The position numbers were made by a program, and so were the translations under genes. 64,000 nt of DNA from Tubiluchus corallicola. Lineage: Eukaryota > Priapulida > Priapulimorpha > Priapulimorphida > Tubiluchidae. This document shows, piece after piece, positions 23,201-33,800 of the stretch. Numbering within the stretch: position 1 is the first letter of the stretch; every line of letters starts with the position of its first letter. The notes beneath the pieces were generated by a model. It made no database searches and was not told where the DNA came from. It saw only the letters and a list, made by a program, of their open reading frames with translations. The stretch spans positions 89,473-153,472 of the forward strand of contig JAQGDQ010000527.1 of NCBI GenBank assembly GCA_030141605.1, in the 5' to 3' direction.

Positions 23201-23982
23201 GGCGGTCACCCATCCAAGTACTAACCAGGCTCTACGTTGCTTAACTTTGGTGGTCAGACGAGAACCGGTGTTTTCAACGTGATTTGGCCGTAGTTTAAAA
23301 GAAAGTGAGAGTATAATTACTCATTAATAATTTGATTAAACGCATTAATATAAAAGGTAATAATTTTAATAATAGATAATAATTTTAGGACTTCGTTTTC
23401 AGTTCATATTGTTTTTAATCCAGTTTGAACTCTTAAATTGAACTGATGGAAAGAAACAATAAAAGTTAGTGAATCTATTTCCACCAGTCAGAAATCATTT
23501 GGATACAGCCATTTTTGATATCGATAATCTTGAAAAAATAATGTTATAATAATTCCGTTCTTTATGTGTGTTCTGAAGATTCTCAGGTGGAATTTGTTTC
23601 TCATTTCAATTTGGCATTTACAGCGAACACAAAGTGTGTAACTGTAATTATTAAGTGAATCTATTTCGCAGAGTCTGGAGTTATTCGTCACAAGACTTCG
23701 CTGCATCACTCCGCATCTTCGCCGGATTTTCACCACGTCAACGCGGAGACAAAGCTGAAGAGAGTGAGCGTTGACCGCTCACCGCATTTAAACGTGTCTT
23801 TCCCGGAGTCTGGGCCGCATCGTAACGTGGTATCTTTTTCCTTAGCCGGGGATGAAGAGGATTTTGCAGAAGGGTTTAGGGGCAATTCTTCGTCTTCCAG
23901 GGCAGATTCTTGTTCTACGATGGAACTGCGGAGGACGAAAAGCAATCTGGATTTAGTGAACAGCATTCAGTGGACATACTAA
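11222..23982 (+). CDS. DELE1: DELE1, mitochondrial stress signal protein with SEL1/TPR repeats
   Basis: Eleven exons: 11222-11297 (least certain), 11576-11666, 13116-13272, 14315-14563, 16018-16104, 18149-18274, 18657-18806, 19640-19726, 21164-21323, 22894-23010, 23672-23982 (stop TAA). All phases agree, giving about 536 residues (human 515). The N-terminus (CRVVRNWLSKIFDSSR) is basic and amphipathic, like a mitochondrial presequence. A segment around residues 95-118 (EKWKSAF, then IFEAFGWGAAIVLGLQL) aligns with the human WKDAF...WDAISWGTLAVLALQL hydrophobic stretch. Residues about 221-434 are SEL1-like repeats (AKAQYNLGICYERGIGV, MAQYNLAIML, DYYLGMCYENGWGV) in the human order. A serine-rich tail ends in LRRTKSNLDLV. 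In vertebrates OMA1 cleaves DELE1 during mitochondrial stress, and the fragment activates the eIF2alpha kinase HRI. The first-exon donor is my choice; another donor at 11316 also keeps phase. Confidence 0.87.
11712..12090. mobile_element. TTAA-flanked MITE family D, copy 1
   Basis: TTAA CCCTTTCA ... TGAAAGGG TTAA inverted ends with TTAA on both sides, a piggyBac-type target signature. Starts 45 bp after DELE1 exon 2. Second copy at 37861-38327. Confidence 0.85.
12209..12917. mobile_element. pogo/Tigger-like MITE family C, full copy
   Basis: 709 bp with ends CAGTGAGTCCTCGCTTAACG and its inverse, flanked by TA on both sides. Non-coding. In DELE1 intron 2. Confidence 0.88.
13814..14150 (+). mobile_element. 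pogo-like MITE family B, right-half copy
   Basis: Matches 28258-28590 of the full copy and ends GAGATAACGAGACTAGATTG beside TA. The left half is absent. In DELE1 intron 3. Confidence 0.75.
14691..15016. repeat. Minisatellite in DELE1 intron 4
   Basis: Irregular tandem repeats built on GAGAAAGGTATTCTGTCAC and GACCACTGGTCACAGTAG, with units of roughly 45-60 bp and several nested duplications. Confidence 0.85.
15370..15600. repeat. Inverted-repeat element with telomere-like core
   Basis: AGTCACAGGAAAAAA on the left and TTTTTTCCTGTGACTTTT on the right flank a core with GGTTAGGGTTAGAG and degenerate TTAGGG-like repeats. Probably a short foldback/MITE element. The telomere-like repeats are too few and too degenerate for an old telomere. 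Confidence 0.45.
16231..16349 (+). rRNA. 5S rRNA-like head of the SINE (not a functional rRNA gene)
   Basis: Near-complete 5S sequence from CTACGGCC to CTGTAGGCTT. It keeps the internal control region (GAAGTTAAGCAACG, then TTAGTACTTGGATGGGTGACC). Substitutions and its place in a retroposon argue against a working 5S gene. Its role is the RNA polymerase III promoter of the SINE. Confidence 0.8.
16231..16791 (+). mobile_element. 5S-rRNA-derived SINE, full-length long form
   Basis: Starts with a 119-bp 5S-like head, continues as a body of about 420 bp shared with the copies at 2924 and 34351, and ends in a (CCAA)n tail. Flanked by near-perfect 10-bp duplications ACATAATGAG (16221-16230) and ACACAATGAG (16792-16801). 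This is the SINE3 class, which uses the internal 5S promoter and a partner LINE for mobilisation. In DELE1 intron 5. Confidence 0.9.
17070..17179. repeat. Short tandem repeat, three units of 29-40 bp
   Basis: Units GAAACGAAAC, GAACCGAAGCCATTTCTG, CAATACCGACT repeat three times (the middle one shortened) in DELE1 intron 5. The minus-strand open frames here reflect the repeat. Confidence 0.85.
17734..18148 (+). repeat. Splice-acceptor-like minisatellite abutting DELE1 exon 6
   Basis: Twelve units of about 35 bp, each TTCACATGATTTTTTTCTAA followed by TTTTAGTGGAGTCTG. Each unit contains a branch-point-like CTAAT, a T-tract and a terminal TTTTAG, i.e. a complete 3-prime splice site look-alike. 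The last unit (18121-18148) provides the real acceptor of exon 6. Confidence 0.92.
19850..20590. other. Part of DELE1 intron 8 without recognised features
   Basis: No plausible exon, no match to the other repeats in the window and no terminal inverted repeats. Followed by a solo LTR. Confidence 0.4.
20600..21023 (-). mobile_element. Solo LTR family beta, copy 2
   Basis: 424 bp in reverse orientation, from TGTGAAAGTC to CAACTTCCACA, with a perfect 5-bp duplication ATATT (20595-20599, 21024-21028). Matches 7077-7456 with indels. Confidence 0.85.
21450..21909 (+). mobile_element. hAT-like MITE family G, full copy
   Basis: 460 bp from CAGGGGTGTGCAAATT to AATTTGCACACCCCTG. Flanks TTTTAAGT and GTCTAAGT agree at 6 of 8 positions. 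In DELE1 intron 9. Confidence 0.85.
22244..22859. mobile_element. TTAA-type MITE family E, copy 1
   Basis: About 616 bp from TTAAGGCAAAACCTGACTC to CCTGTCTTCCTATAA. Matches 35645-36249 and, reversed, 46758-47243. It ends 34 bp upstream of DELE1 exon 10. The open frames inside are not conserved between copies. Confidence 0.8.
23135..23293 (-). mobile_element. 5S-derived SINE, short form
   Basis: A 5S head plus only about 45 bp of tail-side sequence, without the body. Flanked by a perfect 13-bp duplication TTTAAAAGAAAGT (23122-23134, 23294-23306). The intact duplication shows the short form was inserted as such and not deleted afterwards. Confidence 0.88.
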
Positions 23983-24027
23983 ATGCTGTAGAAGGACTTA
24001 CGTGCGCGGAACCTTGTTACTCACATG

Positions 24028-24456
24028 CAGTGGCGGCTCATGTATAGGCACTGTGGCACTGCAGCACCCCCTAGTTTCACTCGATATTATTGCGTTTTTT
24101 GTTGGCATCCTTCTGTCTCGGAAGACAATGGAGTGTGCGCCAAGAGAGTCAGTTATTGATCACATTGATGGAGCTGCAGCGTCGACTGTGGCTGAGCAGT
24201 CCGATCCTTGAACATCTGCAGGGCGCACGCCTGGGCAAGGTGTATGGAGATCCTGAGTTTCCCAACTGACTCTCTTGGTGCACACTCCATTGTCTTCCGA
24301 GACAGAAGGATGCCGCCGCCAACAACAACAGTAAGTAAAAAAAATACTTTTTTGTTTAGGATTTTATATGTTTGTTTCGTTGTACACAATAATAAAACAA
24401 TGGCTAAAAAATTTTGAGGCAACGACCCCAGTAATCTTAGCTACAAGCCACCACTG
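24028..24456. mobile_element. hAT-like MITE family H, copy 2, with nested SINE fragment
   Basis: Ends CAGTGGCGGCTCATG and CTACAAGCCACCACTG. Contains a fold-back SINE fragment (24093-24320). The 8-bp flanks do not match. Lies in the DELE1 3-prime region. Confidence 0.7.
24093..24320. mobile_element. 5S-family SINE body in fold-back arrangement
   Basis: Left: tail plus body in reverse (GTTGGCATCCTTCTGTCTCG onward). Right, 24264-24320: an inverted copy of the first 55 bp or so (ACTGACTCTCTTGG ... AGAAGGATGCC). No 5S head. A transcript would form a long hairpin. Confidence 0.75.
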
Positions 24457-24945
24457 TATATGTGTTATGCGCATTGTGAATAATTCTTGTTGCATTGTAA
24501 TTAGACGCCATAAAATGACGTTTTTCTAGGAGCCAGTGAATAAGAAGCGTGGCTAAGCCAAATTGAATTGTTAGCTATTAAGCAGTATTTTTTATGAAAA
24601 GTATGTCGTTGAACAACCAGTGTATGACGATACAAAAATCTACACAGAAGTGTGATTTGCGAGTTTGACATATTAAACACCTCATGCTTATACAGGGTGA
24701 AAATCATTTGAAATTCAGGGATCGCAGTCAGGGTCGATTCGCTATATATTATGTCTCATTTTGTGGTAATACTGTAATTTTGCAACAAAATTTTTGAAAA
24801 TAGTTGCAACTTTTCCAACGTGTGCCTACTAAACAGTTCTAAAAACGACCGTGTTCAGTTTTTCGAGCTTGTAGTAAGAATTGATAGATGTCACTGTCAG
24901 TCAAGAAATCAACACTATTGGTGGTCGTACTGTTTAATTGCAATA

Positions 24946-25266
24946 CAGTAAGTCCTCGCTTAATGACACTTATGCGTTCCAAGAAAGTGCTAAGCTAACT
25001 GAAGGTAAATGCGTAAGTCTGAGTAAATGCACAATTTAGTAATCAGTTGATTAGTCGTACATACCAGGATTAATGAAAAAGTCAAAAGCAAAGATTTCAT
25101 TTGAAAATTTTTGATTTGAATTTCAGATCATCATCAGGCACAAATGAGACACAGTAGAATTTGAAAAGCAAATTGTATAATAAACAAAACATTGTACAAA
25201 TATAACAAAATCGTCGTTAAGTGAAAAAGGTGCCAAATGTTCGGCGTCGTTAAGCGAGGACTTACT
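24946..25266. mobile_element. pogo/Tigger-like MITE family C, internally deleted copy
   Basis: TA then CAGTAAGTCCTCGCTTAATG at the left, and GTTAAGCGAGGACTTACT at the right. Less than half the length of the 12209 copy. Confidence 0.8.
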
Positions 25267-25784
25267 CAAGTTCTTCAAACAAGCCACCCCAACAGCAGTT
25301 ATCTAGTTTTCAATGTAATTTTGATGATGAAGTTTGTAATTTTGATGACTATGTTTTGCTGTTCTTAAATTCAGTATATAGTAAAGGGGGAGAGAAAGAG
25401 AGTGTCTCGTTATTGAAACAACAAGCACGAAGCATATGTGACTTTCCTCTGCTTTATGTTTGATCTTCTAACCTTTGCGACTAACATTGTTGATAAAATA
25501 AGCTGCCTTTATATAAATACATGATGTTAAGGTTATTTTGAAAAGTTACTATCGTGTTTAAAATAGTTGAAAATTGTAAATAGAGTTAGTGGCAGTTTAG
25601 CTTTCGATCTAGTATCCGTAATACTGCATACATGTATATATTGTTTCGAGAACGTTTTAATCCGAGAACTGTGATTATGCTTGTTATGAATTACAACCAT
25701 TTACTATAGAAGCATTTAATAGAGGCTAGAATTATTAGTTAGCTTCGGTTTTTTTACTGATGTATAGAATTTAATATTGTACAT

Positions 25785-25790
25785 AATAAA
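25785..25790 (+). terminator. Candidate polyadenylation signal for DELE1
   Basis: An AATAAA hexamer about 1.8 kb past the DELE1 stop, followed by a T/G-rich stretch. The intervening 3-prime sequence holds a hAT MITE with a nested SINE and a pogo-like MITE, so if this signal is used the 3-prime UTR is long and repeat-filled. It could equally be chance in AT-rich DNA. Confidence 0.3.
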
Positions 25791-25865
25791 CGACTTTGTT
25801 TAAAATTAGTTTTAGTGTGTTGACCAGACTGTATGCCTTATTCTCTATGGTTCATATTATGACAC

Positions 25866-26275
25866 AGGATAGTAAGGCCCGATTAGGACCAGCATGGTAA
25901 GGTCCGATTATGACCAACATGGCAGGGTTCGATTAGGAGCAGTATGGGAGGGCTTGATTAGGAGCAGCATGGGAGGGCTCGATTAGGAGCAGTATGGGAG
26001 GGCTTGATTAGGAGCAGCATGGGAGGGCTCGATTAGGAGCAGCATGGGAGGGCTTGATTAGGAGCAGTATGGGAGGGCTTGATTAGGAGCAGTATGGGAG
26101 GGCTTGATTAGGAGCAGCATGGGAGGGCTCGATAAGGATTTGCTGTTGACATGAGGATCGTTTATGATTCGGATGGGGAGGTTAGTCTGGTGTTAAGATG
26201 AGGATCGCTCATGATAAGAATGGGGAGGGTAGTCTGGTGTTAAGATGAGGATCGTTTATGATTCGGATGGGGATA
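25866..26275. repeat. Compound minisatellite between DELE1 and RFC3
   Basis: About ten 25-bp units (GATTAGGAGCAGTATGGGAG, GGCTT) followed by about three 46-bp units (ATGAGGATCGTTTATGATTC onward). Non-coding. Confidence 0.92.
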
Positions 26276-26494
26276 GTAAAATAGTTACAATTTAGCTGAC
26301 ACATCTTTAGTGACAGTGATGAAACGAATGATTACATGGTCAATCATGGTTAAATGTTGTGTAACTGGTTTTGCAGGTTAACTATAAAATGCAATGCAAT
26401 TAGACCGGAAATTCTAATCGATAACAAGATTGACAAAATCCTGTTCTTTCAATAGCATTTGCAGCACCAGGATCAAATAAAAACTTGGACAATA

Positions 26495-26813
26495 CAGTCG
26501 ACCCTCGTTAAACCGGACCCCGTAGCCCGGATATCGGATAAGACGGACGTCATCCGTGGTAAAGGAAACTGACCGATTTCCGTCCGAGCCGTAGCGCTAA
26601 ACACAACACGGCCTACCAACTGTACAATAATTTCTTTATCCTAACAGGTTAACTATTTTAAAGTAATATACAGTATAGTATATAGTGCAATGTATAGGCC
26701 TTATTAAGGTGATTGTTCCTGTATAATATAGACCATATATAGGCATATCGGATAAATCGGCTAAACCCGACCACCGACCCCCTAAATTAGTCCTGTTTAA
26801 AGAGCGTTGACTG
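26495..26813 (+). mobile_element. pogo/Tigger-like MITE family A, copy 2
   Basis: TA, CAGTCGACCCTCGTTAAACC ... AGAGCGTTGACTG, TA. Intergenic between DELE1 and RFC3. Confidence 0.85.
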
Positions 26814-27095
26814 TAATTACTAATTGAATACGGGCTGTAAAGTATTGATTGCCCAGAGCTCACAACATACTTGATTATTTCTTCAAGGTCAAGTTAGAAA
26901 GTATGAAACGTCTTGCCGACTTTCTTCAGTGCAGGTCTTTCTAATTAAATTATTTTACCGTCTGTTAGACATTTTGCACTTTTTTCAAACGTAATATTCA
27001 TAGCAAATACGTAAATACAAACTCACACGAGTACATCCCCCCCCACACACAATACACACGTACACACACGCACACACATACATGAGCGTACACGC

Positions 27096-27335
27096 ACCTG
27101 AGTGCGTGAGAGATAAGAGGCGAATGGAGAGAATGAATGTGTTTTGAGAGAGAGTGAGAGAGACAGAGAGAGAGAGAGAAGAGAGTGAGTGAGAGAGAGA
27201 GAGGAGAAAGAGTGGAGAAGGGAGAGAGAGAGAGAGTGAGTGAGAGAGACAGAGAGAGAGGAGAAAGAGTAAGTGAGTGAGAGAGAGAGAGAGTGGCGAA
27301 GGGAGAGACTGAGCGAGATAATTCTGATGAGACAG
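27096..27335. repeat. GA-rich simple sequence
   Basis: Interrupted (GA)n with GTGAGTGAGAGA variants, preceded by a CA-rich stretch (27045-27085). The long minus-strand serine/leucine frame is an artefact. Confidence 0.9.
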
Positions 27336-28009
27336 AGAAATGTAAAATGAACGAGATCATGAAAGATACAAAACGCTGCCCTATATTATCTGCTAACCGT
27401 CATCATCAAAATTACAAACTTCGTCATCAACATTCCATTATAGTACTTTCTCGTGTTTAGTTTTCTCTCAGACTTCCAAGAAGTTCCAAAAATGTTTTTT
27501 TTTGAGGCGGATCATGTGGATGTTTGCAAAATTTGGATTTGTCGCCATAGAGAGCACATCTACCCCTTCAGGAAACAAAATGATGCCTATCTCTGTAAGA
27601 CAAAGTATCAATCTTAACTTGGAATGCTGCAGATTCAGTTGCTTCCCAATTTCCGCAGTCTCCGAATTCAAAACACAAACCCTTAGTGACATGAAATAGA
27701 GAAAAATCTTTCAATACGATGCACACTAGAAATTTGATTCAAAACAGACGACTCATGGTTTTATTATAGCTCAATGATCATACTAGGTAATATAGTTCAC
27801 AGTACAGATATGTCACAATATCTTTTCGCAAACAAAGCGATTTCTTTCAGCAAAAACAATTTTAATCAAATCTAAGACACTATTTACAAGAATATTTTCC
27901 TCCAGCATGCTGAGGTTCCTCTGTGCCTCAGCCTCCAGCATGCTGAGAGGTGATGGAGAGCATCATTCGCATGCAGTTTCTCATTTTAACTCACTAATAC
28001 AGTCTAACC

Positions 28010-28590
28010 TCATTATCTCGTCCCTCGTTATGCCGCCAAACTCGTCTCTCGCCATAGAAAGTACCAGGACAGATTTCCTGCTTTGATATTTACCTCGTTA
28101 AGTCGCCACCCTCGCTTCTCGCCCTCGCCACGTCACGCTAGGATGAGGGCTTATGTAAACTATATTCGTTATGACGCCAAACAGACAAACTCAGAGGTGA
28201 ATCGATCAATATATACACCGCGTGTCGATCAACATAACTGTGGTATGTAGACAATGCTGCTGTACTTGGTTAATGCGCAGAGAAACTAAAGCGCCACCGA
28301 TATCCTTACTCCATAGCACCAAAGCTGTGTTTAAGTTTGAGTTTCCACAAAGTGTGAGCAACTTTACATGATGTCTCTGAAGCGAAAACTGTTTTGTCTT
28401 AATCCTGAACAAAAAAAGGAAATTTGTATTTATCATACGAATAATTATGTTAACTATGTTAATCAACTATTATGTACAGTATGTATATACATATAGACTA
28501 ACTTCATTATATTCCCGTTATCTCGCCATACTCGCCTCTCGCCAAAAATTTGCCCTAGATGGACAGTGGCGAGATAACGAGGTTAGACTG
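28010..28590 (+). mobile_element. pogo-like MITE family B, full copy
   Basis: 581 bp, TA, CAGTCTAACCTCATTATCTC ... GAGATAACGAGGTTAGACTG, TA. It contains degenerate sub-terminal repeats of CTCGCCTCTCGCC type. Ends 41 bp from the RFC3 stop codon. Confidence 0.88.
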
Positions 28591-28630
28591 TACACCATGA
28601 GAAAATCAGCAGATTAACACAAGAAGCGCA

Positions 28631-30809
28631 TCAGAAGTCGCCCATCAAATTTTCCTCGATGAACCGCTGATAAATCGACATGAATTTGGCCACGAATGCC
28701 TCGAGATGGTAGATCGACTTCTGCCCCATTTGCAGACGGTGCTCGTAATAGGCAGCCATCTGCGTGACCTCTGCTTTGAGCTGCCCGTCGCAGTTTGAAA
28801 TGAGTTCAGACAACAAACCCTGAAAGAAAATACATAACAGAATGAGTGGGATCAGTAAGAGTGTAGACCAGAGGGAATCATTTTTTATAATGTCTATTTA
28901 TTGCTTGCTCTACAATAAATAACAAAACTTGCATATCAATAAGTTTCCTTCCTAGTCTAAGAGTTTTCTTGTACAGTTCAGCAAACTCTAACTAGATAAC
29001 CAGCAAATCACCTATCCACTTAGTAGGCAAACTCAGTGCCGCTTAACTGCTGTAGTCAAAAATATCTTGACCCCAAAATTATTTTCAACGTTTTTCATCT
29101 TCTATTCTTTAAGATAACACCTGAAGTAGCTCAATATTTATTTTCAAGGTGGTTCCGTTATTATTACCCACATGTAACTTCAATAAACCTGTGTGCTACC
29201 ATTTCTTAAGCCCTTGGTATGACTGGGTTGGGAGTTGAACACTCGGCCTCCCAGATGGGAATTGAGCACATTATCAGTGTCGTACACAGTATGGTATAAT
29301 GATGACAAACCTTCATGATAACGTCTGGTGGAAGGCAATGGGTAAGCAGTTCATACAGACGACCTCTGACTTCAAATATCCTGAAAATATCAAAAAATTA
29401 ATAATTATAATCAATACACTTTTGTCAGGCATTAAAATACACGTGGGAATTCAAAATAAAAAGAAAGTTATTATGGAGTTTAAGCTTTGTGGCAAATGAT
29501 AAAAAAATCGAAAAAAACTTTTAGTAACTGCAGTATTTGCGCTGTAACAACGTACAGTATTACTTAAGTGAAATTGGCTGTTAAAATGCAGAAAATTGGC
29601 TGTTAAATGCAGAAAATTTCAACTATCAAAACACAACACTCCGATACACTTTGGCCTCAAGTCTACGCTATTTTTAAGGAGAAATTCCTGTTAAAAGATG
29701 AAACGACCTTAATTTGTCCTTGGCAGATCTGTTACATTTTTCTAGAATAGCAGCAGAACACTGCACAGCTTGGGCTTTAGCAAGCAGGCGATCAATAAAA
29801 TCATGTGCACGATCACGCAAGTGTACGCCAGACTAAGCTACTCAATACGCTAAATTGGAGTGCCCGAAAAGGGCATGTTTTTCTTATTCAATTAAATCAC
29901 TTATAAATGTTTAAACAAATTACATGATTGGATAGCCGAGATTCTCTTGAATATAACAGTACCCAATTTACAATCATTTAGTTATGTCTGTGCTCATACC
30001 GTGGCAGAAAAGTCATAGGTCTTACAAGACCTATTTTTAATGGCGGATGATTAAATGATTGTCTCTACCAATCTTAGTATATTACAGATATGAAGCTTGG
30101 CTTGTGCAGATCGAGTGGTCTTGGATGCAAAAATAAACTCGCAAATAGATACTTATTTCAACACCTCTGTTCTACGTACAACAGCAGATAACTTACCTTC
30201 ATGCAATAAGTAAAACAGTAAACAGATTTCTATTCATTCTGACAAAAATCTGCCACACTTTATAATAAATCTCCTCTTACTGAATACCTTGATTACAACA
30301 AACAGCCTGCACATTACACGCCTTGCTCATGTCTGACACAACTTAAGCTTTTTTGGACTCTGGTTATTTTAGTGGGTGTGACTCTGAATGTAGCACAATG
30401 AACCAGGGACTAAGTCACTTTTCTTTGACACCTTGGAACACTCCAATCCTGCTGTACAGCTTAGAACACAAGACTACAGAAAGGTAACTTAAGGGCACTT
30501 ATGACTCATGTGGTATAAATACTGAGCGAAGAAGACTCTTCCTGATTATATTGTAAAACATATATACGTTCTGGAGATGCCAACTGAATGACTGCCCCGG
30601 AGTTTATTAACTTTCAGAGTAACCGACAACCGGTCCATTCTGAATCCCGGAAGGAAATGATTACTGTGGGACAGCCAGTCCCTATCAATATCAGGAATAA
30701 TGAGTATAGTAATAATATTAATAATCATAGTAGTAGTAATAATAATAATAATAATAATAATAGTAATAATAACAACAACAACAATAATATCGACAATAAT
30801 AATAATAAT

Positions 30810-30848
<39 letters not shown>

Positions 30849-33800
30849 AATAATAACAACAACAACAACAATAATAATAATAACAACAATAATAACGACA
30901 ATAACAATAATAATAATAATAATCTTTATTTAAAATCGGCTTTTGGATAAACAATTAACATTGGCTCAAAAAGCATTTTGCCAACTGTAAATAACAATTC
31001 CACAACTACATAACAGAGATTATTACCCCACTTTTACCCTACATATCATGTGCCAAGCAGGGCAACAGTAGGCACCATTTTTATTTATGGGCTTCGGTAT
31101 GACTCAACTGTGAACACATGACCTCTCAGACAGAAAGGAGATGCATTACCACTGCACTGTACCACCTGGTCAACTGGTCAGTAGACTATCAGTCCTGGAG
31201 GTTTATCAGCCTTAGAGGTATTAACCAATGACTGGTTAGCCAATACCTTTGCAGGCCCCCTATGTTAACTGTTTTGGGTATATACATGACAAACCAAATA
31301 TCCAATTTTGCATAGAAGTTATTAACTAACCTTCTTGGGCTTTGCTCCTGTACAATCATGCTAGCCGTCTCTCTCAGGTACAGTTCCCAATCAGCTTCTG
31401 TTACATCCTGGTCAGGTGAAAAAGGATACCTGGAAAATTCAAATGCACATCATAACTAATTGAACAGTTTTGTGCTGTATGAAATATAACGTACATACAT
31501 AGCTCATTGGTCCTGATTTTAATAATTTTAAATAGCCACAAAGCTAATTATAGGTGTTACATGTCAAATGTAGACCTGCGTTAACTCAAATGTAGATTTA
31601 GGTAATTCAAATGCGTCTTGGTAACTCAAATGTAGATTTAGGTAATTCAAATGTGTCTTGGTAACTCAAATGTAGATTTAGGTAATTCAAATGTGTCTTG
31701 GTAACTCAAATGTAGATTTAGGTAGTTCAAATGTGTCTTGGTAACTCAAATGTAGATTTAGGTAATTCAAATGTGTCTTGGTAACTCAAATGTAGACTTA
31801 GGAAGTTCAAATGTGTTAACAATGGTTTTCAACAAATCTTGAGCGTTTTTGGTAAGTCAAATGTAGACACATGTCAAGTCAAATGTGACATTGGTATCTC
31901 AAATGTGGATAGGTGGTAAAGTTTAAGGATGTTAAATTTAATCTTCATTAATTTCAATTTAATAATTGCTCTTAAGCTAAAATAACAACGTTATAGGTTC
32001 ACTAATATTCTGCAAACTTTACATACCACTGGAACTGTTAGAGAAAACAATACATTCTTAAAATAAACAATGTTTCTTGAGAGAAACTAATTCATTAATG
32101 CAGTGCTAATGTATTACTTAAAAAACTAATTAGTGATTCACTGTTCATTGGGAAGGGATAAACAACACATTTTTCAAGGTTATGAAAGAGGTGATGACTA
32201 TCTTTGGTTTATCTTTTTGTAATTTGCATTTAAATGAGTTAATTACCGATTTATTCAAAGTACCGCATCTACATTTGACTTACCGAAGTCATATTTGAAC
32301 TTTCCTGTGTCTACATTTGATGTGTAAAACCTATAGTAACACCTCAGGGAGGTGTTAAAATAGAGCTAAAATAGCCTCAATAACTGAAATATCTATCAAA
32401 AGGAAAGACGCTAATTCCTAGACATTAAGGGCTGGATTCACTAACATGCGGAAAGATTTTCGTAACAAACTTCGTAGGAATTTTTTGTTTCAGTACAGTT
32501 GCAATCGCATTTAACAACCTTCTTAGGTTATGAAACTTTTACGAATTCTATCGTAAGCTTAAGAATGTTCTTGTGAATAGCCTTGCGAATAAAACAGTTC
32601 GTAAGAACCTTTGTGAATCCGCCTACAGGAAATCCTGTCTTACAATCATCACCGACTTTTTGTGAAAATTACTTTCTTAATTAGATAAAGAATAAGTTTT
32701 AACTTGTGTGCTTGCATAGCAAAATCGTCCATAAGTCGGCAAAGTTAAAACTACATTATGATAATTTAAAATAGAATGCACCAAAAATTTGGTCTAATGT
32801 TAATTTTTTGTTTTTTATAAAAACAGTTGCTAAATATAGTGGACTTTAATATTCTAGCATCTAATTGTCAATAAAATGTTTAAAAGATACTAAAAAACTA
32901 ATTTTATAACCCTGTGCCCACTTTTCTGGCTAGAAACTAGTACAACAATTGAGAAAAACTTGTATTTTAATTTTCAAACTCCGGTAGTAGCTCACGGAAG
33001 CAATCATTTCGCTTCGGTTTTTTTCTGTTGCCAAGCCCAGTTCTTCGTCAAAAAGAGCAAATCTGACCGATTTAAACATAACTTCAAACTGCTCTTGCAA
33101 AGTTCGTAGCAACCAACATTTGTACGGCTGCTAAGTGTTTTGTAGAAACTCGACAAAAAACAATGGCTGACTTTAGCGGCAATTTTCTCAAGGTAATGCT
33201 TTCAGTGTACAGACTGCACCTCGAAGTTCAATGTTGATTATCTCAGCTTAGAAATAACATAGAGCAATGAGCTTGATATCAAAATGATCCTCATGAAATG
33301 GAGATTCAGGATATGTGAACATCTAGAAAAGCTTAATTGCTGATATATGGACGATTTTGTTATGCAAGCACATATATCATGTTTTTTATGTATCCAAGGA
33401 AAGAATAAATTTCTATTCTATTCTATTCTGTTACGTTAAGTGCCGTATCGTGGTTTACGCTCAGTCCACAACAAAAAGTACTATTTATAACGATTTTCTA
33501 AAGACATCATTAAATTATAACAATTTTTTAAACTTTCAAACTTACTGTTGCACACGACACGCTTCACACATCAGCAAAGCCCTGCGTAAATTCCGACCAC
33601 TTTTCTCAGCCACCCTCTGCGCTAAAGGAGAAGGCAAATTTAACCCCTCCTTCCTACAAACATTGTGCAGAATTCGACAAATCTGAAAATTAAGGAAAAC
33701 AATTTAATTGTGTACGATTCAGACATGATTTGTTGCTAATACAGTCGACCCTCGTTAAACCGGACCCCGTTAGCCCGGATATCGGATAAAACACACGTCA

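Noticed and set aside
27468-27699. Open frames on both strands between DELE1 and RFC3
   Set aside because: No recognisable family, no clear splice sites or regulatory context; overlap on both strands suggests chance or an old repeat.
30588-30954. Long open frames of poly-Asn, poly-Leu, poly-Ile and poly-Tyr on both strands
   Set aside because: They are translations of an AAT/AAC microsatellite in several frames at once.
32930-33112. 60-codon minus-strand frame in RFC3 intron 5
   Set aside because: RFC3 exons 5 and 6 join in phase without it and RFC3 homologues have no extra segment there; no recognised domain.
33163-33192. Possible first exon on the plus strand ([10 protein letters not shown] followed by GTAATG)
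   Set aside because: Good Kozak context and donor, but only ten codons and no following exon; it lies in RFC3 intron 5 and is probably chance.
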